From positions 1 through 17,783 of the forward strand of contig CAZFAI010000017.1 in NCBI GenBank assembly GCA_964516555.1: 17,783 nucleotides of DNA, in the 5' to 3' direction. Origin of the DNA: CAZFAI01 sp964516555 (GTDB lineage: Bacteria; Patescibacteriota; Microgenomatia; UBA12405). Below are positions 15,053 to 17,783 of the stretch, piece after piece; positions within the stretch are counted from its first letter, which is position 1; every line of letters begins with the position of its first letter. A program made the translations under genes and the position numbers. A model generated the notes under the pieces. The model worked only from the letters and a program-made list of their open reading frames with translations. It had not been told where the DNA came from and ran no database searches.

Positions 15053-15938
15053 CCACCCCCACCACACCACCCAAAGCTGACACTAAGAGAATTTTATCTG
15101 CCGCCAATCCGGATTGCGAAAATAACAATAAAAACAATTGCTCTCTTGCACCAAAACCAGCCACCGAAATCGGCAACGTCAAAATCAAACTAACCACCGG
15201 AGTAAAAATCAATATCGATACCAAGCTCATTCCCGCCCCCAAAATAAAGCTAATAAACCAAAAGCTTCCCATCCAATAAGGTTGTCCCAAAAGCGAAATT
15301 GCCAATCCCAAAAATATCCTTTTCTTCTTTTCCTTTTTCAGCAAATCAGCTACCTTCAGAGCTTTCCCCAAAAATCCATATTTCCCAAAATACTTTTCAA
15401 AATCAAGAAAATATATTGACAAATAAAATCCGACCATCCCCAAAAATAAAAACAAAAAGAACCAAAATATATAATCTGGAAAATCAAAACCGATAATCCT
15501 TCCTGTAATCACCGACAAAAATGCTACAATCGCCAATCCACTCAAACCCAACACTCTATCGATAACCACACTTGAAGCAATTTGGGTCTTTGTTAATTTG
15601 GGATATTTTTTGATTAATGGCAGCCACTTTACCAAATCACCACCTACTGAAGAGGATAAAAATAAACTATAAAAAGCACCCAAATAATTCGCCTTTACAA
15701 ACACCCAAACATCTTTCACTTTTGGTTTTTCCAACAAAAGATACGACCATCTCACCGAACCAATCGCCACACCCAAAAATCCGTATATCAACATCAATAC
15801 TACAAACCACCAGGGCACAACGCTCAATCCTCTCCATAAATCACCCACATCAACTCTCCTGAAGGCAACAAATATCAGTATCCCTGATACCAACAACCTA
15901 AAAGGCTTCGATAGTATAATTTTCTTAATCCCTTCCAT
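15015..15938 (-). CDS. Flippase-like / LPG synthase TM-domain protein (PF03706)
   Basis: The 307-residue protein has about eight membrane segments and the family marks of PF03706 (lysylphosphatidylglycerol synthase transmembrane region, also AglD-like): an R-W-S-Y-L-L segment (64-69), A-N-Y-L-G-A-F-Y-S-L-F-L-S-S-S-V-G-G-D (83-101), then V-I-D-R-V-L-G-L, and a late P-I-S-V-A-G-F-G-A-R-E. It lacks the cytosolic aminoacyl-transferase domain of MprF, so it is not an LPG synthase; stand-alone members in glycan loci are annotated as flippase-like and may move lipid-linked sugars. It is shorter than the family norm at the C-terminus, ending within the convergent gene (38-base overlap). It is divergent from the GT4 gene with 23 bases between start codons. 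Family call firm; the substrate is inferred. Confidence 0.87.
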   Translation of the reverse strand: MEGIKKIILSKPFRLLVSGILIFVAFRRVDVGDLWRGLSVVPWWFVVLMLIYGFLGVAIGSVRWSYLLLEKPKVKDVWVFVKANYLGAFYSLFLSSSVGGDLVKWLPLIKKYPKLTKTQIASSVVIDRVLGLSGLAIVAFLSVITGRIIGFDFPDYIFWFFLFLFLGMVGFYLSIYFLDFEKYFGKYGFLGKALKVADLLKKEKKKRIFLGLAISLLGQPYWMGSFWFISFILGAGMSLVSILIFTPVVSLILTLPISVAGFGAREQLFLLLFSQSGLAADKILLVSALGGVVGVVNSLFGGLLMLF

Positions 15939-15948
15939 AAACTATCTA

Positions 15949-15954
15949 TATACT
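15949..15954 (+). promoter_or_regulatory. Possible -10 element for the GT4 operon
   Basis: TATACT lies 7 bases before the ATG at 15962, so transcription would start almost at the start codon. The overlapping bases 15945-15950 read TATAGA on the minus strand, 6 bases before the flippase ATG at 15938. A perfect TATAAT at 15915-15920 is an alternative for the plus gene with a leader of about 35 bases. No clear -35 box supports any of these. Confidence 0.3.
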
Positions 15955-15961
15955 AACATCA

Positions 15962-17134
15962 ATGAATATTGTGATTTTGAGCCATATTTTTTCTCCCGCA
16001 ACGGATGGCGGATCAAAAATTCTCCACAAACTAAGCAAATATTTAGAAGCTGATAACCGGATTATGGTCGTCACTTCAAACTGCACTTGCACTGATGATT
16101 TTGTTAATCCTCAATCCAAAACCACCCTCAAACAAACAGAAAATATTATCCGTCTGCCTGTTTATAAAAACCTCAGACGTACTCTCAAGCTCATAAATCT
16201 ATTTATCAAATCTCAAGCACTCGAAGTTTTCCAAAAAGGTCCTTTTTTCAAAATACTTCCTACCCTCAGAACATACTTTCACCTAAAGCAATTCCAACCC
16301 GAGCTGATAATCTGCGGACCCTTCCCAACTACCATCCCCATATATGCCAAAATATTAAAAAAACTATTGTCATGCCGGCTTTTGATTGCTCCCTGTTTCC
16401 ACCACAACGACCGACTTTTTCAAAACAGCTCCCTAATAAACTGCCTCCATCAATCCGATTATATTTGGGCTCTTACCGATTTTGAAAAAAGAGTTTTATC
16501 AAATACCCATAAAGTTAATTCAAATAAAATATTCTCAATCGGAGCCGGTGTGGAATCCAGTCTTTTGATAAACCCAACCAAAATCAACTTTCCCAAAGCT
16601 AAAAACCTCCTGTATATTGGTAGTTTTTCGGCTCACAAAAATATTGGAATACTACTCGACGCCTTTTCTGATATTTCCCAAAAGCACAATGTAACCCTGA
16701 CTTTGGCCGGACAAAAAACCCTTTATTACCCTAAAATAGCCCAAATAATTAATCGACTACAGCCACACATAAAAAAAAATATAAAGATAATCAGTAGCTT
16801 TCCCGACAATAAACTTACTAGCCTGATTGATTCAGCTTCAGTTCTGGTACTACCCTCCAGAGAAGAAAGTTTTGGTTTGGTTTTATTGGAAGCCTGGACC
16901 AGAGGTAAGCCGGTTGTGGTCAACAACATTCCTGCCCTAAAAGAATTAGTTACCAAGTCGAAAGGTGGCCTAATTTTTAAATACAACTCATCCAAACATC
17001 TGTCTTCAACCCTCTCCAAGCTACTTGAAAATCATAAATTTCAACAATCACTGGGGTTAAATGGTTTTCATTATGTCAAAAAATACCACACCTGGGATAA
17101 AATAAATAAAAGCTTATGGTCAAAAATATCTTAA
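15962..17134 (+). CDS. GT4 family glycosyltransferase
   Basis: The 390-residue enzyme is a GT-B glycosyltransferase of the GT4 kind. The N-terminal domain begins I-V-I-L-S-H-I-F-S-P (3-12) with the glycine-rich acceptor loop D-G-G-S-K at 15-19. The C-terminal domain begins near residue 215 (N-L-L-Y-I-G-S-F), and has the donor-binding E-x7-E motif (E302 and E310 in E-E-S-F-G followed by L-L-E-A), then G-K-P-V-V. No membrane span is seen; GT4 enzymes act at the inner face of the membrane on lipid-linked acceptors, using a nucleotide sugar. It starts the last operon: it overlaps the DUF192 gene by 19 bases. Upstream DNA holds no Shine-Dalgarno sequence, and the nearest -10-like hexamer is 7 bases away. 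The sugar transferred is unknown. Confidence 0.9.
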   Translation: MNIVILSHIFSPATDGGSKILHKLSKYLEADNRIMVVTSNCTCTDDFVNPQSKTTLKQTENIIRLPVYKNLRRTLKLINLFIKSQALEVFQKGPFFKILPTLRTYFHLKQFQPELIICGPFPTTIPIYAKILKKLLSCRLLIAPCFHHNDRLFQNSSLINCLHQSDYIWALTDFEKRVLSNTHKVNSNKIFSIGAGVESSLLINPTKINFPKAKNLLYIGSFSAHKNIGILLDAFSDISQKHNVTLTLAGQKTLYYPKIAQIINRLQPHIKKNIKIISSFPDNKLTSLIDSASVLVLPSREESFGLVLLEAWTRGKPVVVNNIPALKELVTKSKGGLIFKYNSSKHLSSTLSKLLENHKFQQSLGLNGFHYVKKYHTWDKINKSLWSKIS

Positions 17135-17583
17135 TCATACTCTCCGTTATCGCCGCCCTGGCTACTATCTATTTTCTCTTTATAAAAAAATCTGCTCCAA
17201 CAGGAGTCGTTGCCGTAGACATAAAAAACCACCAATTTGATCTGGAAATCGCCAAAAGTCTGTCCGAAAAGAGTAGGGGACTATCCAGCCGGACATCCCT
17301 TTGTAGTAACTGCGGCATGATATTTGTCTACAGTAACGAATCTTACTATCCCTTCTGGATGAAAGACACCCTCATCCCTCTGGACATGATCTGGCTCGAC
17401 AAGAACGGACGTATTGTAACTATTCACACCGCCCACCCACAACTTGATACACCACCGACTCAGCTCAAAGCATATCGTAACTCCGATCCTGCCCAATTTA
17501 TAATCGAATTAAATGCCGGCAAGTCAGAAGAAATAGGATTAAATGTTGGCGACACAATTCTACTGCCAAGCTTTGATGAATAA
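17116..17583 (+). CDS. Membrane-anchored DUF192 protein
   Basis: The 155-residue protein has an N-terminal hydrophobic helix (about 4-23), then a domain of the DUF192/UPF0127 family (PF02643). The family signature is clear: S-R-G-L-S-S-R at 53-59, C-G-M-I-F-V-Y at 66-72, F-W-M-K-D-T-L-I-P-L-D at 80-90, and W-L-D-K-N-G-R-I at 93-100. The domain should face outside the membrane. Two cysteines, C63 and C66, sit beside the G-M-I-F motif in a C-x-x-C arrangement, which is not part of the basic family pattern. The biochemical role of DUF192 is not known. It overlaps the GT4 gene by 19 bases and the next GT2 gene by 8, so it is translated with glycosyltransferases, although the linkage may be genomic convenience. 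Confidence 0.87.
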   Translation: MVKNILIILSVIAALATIYFLFIKKSAPTGVVAVDIKNHQFDLEIAKSLSEKSRGLSSRTSLCSNCGMIFVYSNESYYPFWMKDTLIPLDMIWLDKNGRIVTIHTAHPQLDTPPTQLKAYRNSDPAQFIIELNAGKSEEIGLNVGDTILLPSFDE

Positions 17584-17783
17584 CGAATTGTCATTTTCCA
17601 TAATAATTCCAAATCTCAATGGTCAAAATTTTTTAATTGATTGCCTCGATTCACTCATAAAGTCTATCACTCCAATAAAAAATATTACTTTTGAATTTAT
17701 TCTGGTTGACAACGCCTCCACCGACAATAGCGTCAACATCTTCTGCCGCAATATCCCAAAAAAGTATTCCTCTAAAATTATTC
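17576..17783 (+). CDS. GT2 family glycosyltransferase, N-terminal part (partial)
   Basis: An open frame begins at the ATG at 17576, inside the end of the DUF192 gene (8-base overlap), and runs off the right edge after 69 codons. The visible part has S-I-I-I-P-N-L-N-G (8-16), a helix with C-L-D-S-L, and F-I-L-V-D-N-A-S-T-D-N-S (41-52), which is the nucleotide-binding start of a GT2 GT-A domain. N-L-N-G with D-N-A-S-T-D is the variant seen in rhamnosyl- and related polysaccharide transferases. The metal-binding D-x-D site lies beyond the window. Because the family motifs sit at the right distances, I take this as a true gene and not an overlap artefact. Confidence 0.85.
   Translation, partial: MNNELSFSIIIPNLNGQNFLIDCLDSLIKSITPIKNITFEFILVDNASTDNSVNIFCRNIPKKYSSKII

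Noticed and set aside
1..17783. Alternative genetic code (TGA as glycine)
   Set aside because: TGA serves as stop at 11197, 10868 and 6393, each in an ATGA overlap with a good next gene, so the standard code applies.
1..17783. CRISPR array, insertion sequence, tRNA, rRNA or defence system
   Set aside because: No regularly spaced repeats, transposase, terminal inverted repeats, RNA gene or nuclease-type genes are visible.

Overview
This window looks like a surface-polysaccharide / cell-envelope glycan locus from an AT-rich bacterium. My best guess is a member of the Candidate Phyla Radiation (Patescibacteria, Microgenomates-like). The reasons are very tight gene packing, almost no recognisable Shine-Dalgarno sequences, many glycosyltransferases and poorly described membrane proteins, and the standard genetic code (several TGA stops sit in ATGA start/stop overlaps). 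No rRNA, tRNA or phylogenetic marker is present, so the placement is inference. One run of 10 Ns at 6106-6115 shows the window is a scaffold, probably metagenomic.

Layout: (1) 1-1885, plus strand: the end of an ABC-2 polysaccharide exporter permease, its ATPase (short form without the carbohydrate-binding extension) and a TupA-like ATP-grasp protein, each overlapping the next. (2) 1882-2547, minus strand: a DUF616/TOD1-like glycosyltransferase, convergent with the ATP-grasp gene. (3) 2588-4657, plus strand: a small coiled-coil protein and a two-domain GT2 protein whose second domain has lost its catalytic motifs. (4) 11868 down to 4659, minus strand: seven overlapping genes, read as DPM1-like GT2, DUF2304, B12-binding radical SAM enzyme, GT2, SAM methyltransferase, HAD phosphatase fused to a UbiA-like membrane domain, and DUF2142 membrane protein. 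(5) 11978-15938: alternating strands, with galE (minus) between two homologous multi-pass membrane proteins (plus) that share an EEISWGQR core, then a PF03706 flippase-like protein (minus). (6) 15962 to the end, plus strand: GT4, a membrane-anchored DUF192 protein and the start of another GT2, again overlapping.

Taken together, the genes can supply nucleotide sugar (GalE), load sugars on polyprenyl phosphate (DPM1-like GT2, perhaps the HAD-UbiA protein), build and modify chains (GT2, GT4, DUF616, methyltransferase, radical SAM, TupA-like) and move product across the membrane (ABC-2 exporter, PF03706 protein, perhaps DUF2142). The exact glycan cannot be read from sequence alone.

The most interesting items are the undescribed EEISWGQR membrane-protein pair around galE, the HAD-UbiA fusion with altered active-site residues in both halves, the pseudo-catalytic second domain of the large GT2, and the seven-gene overlapping operon that includes a cobalamin-type radical SAM enzyme. 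All intergenic stretches are short (the longest is about 110 bases); none exceeds 300 bases.
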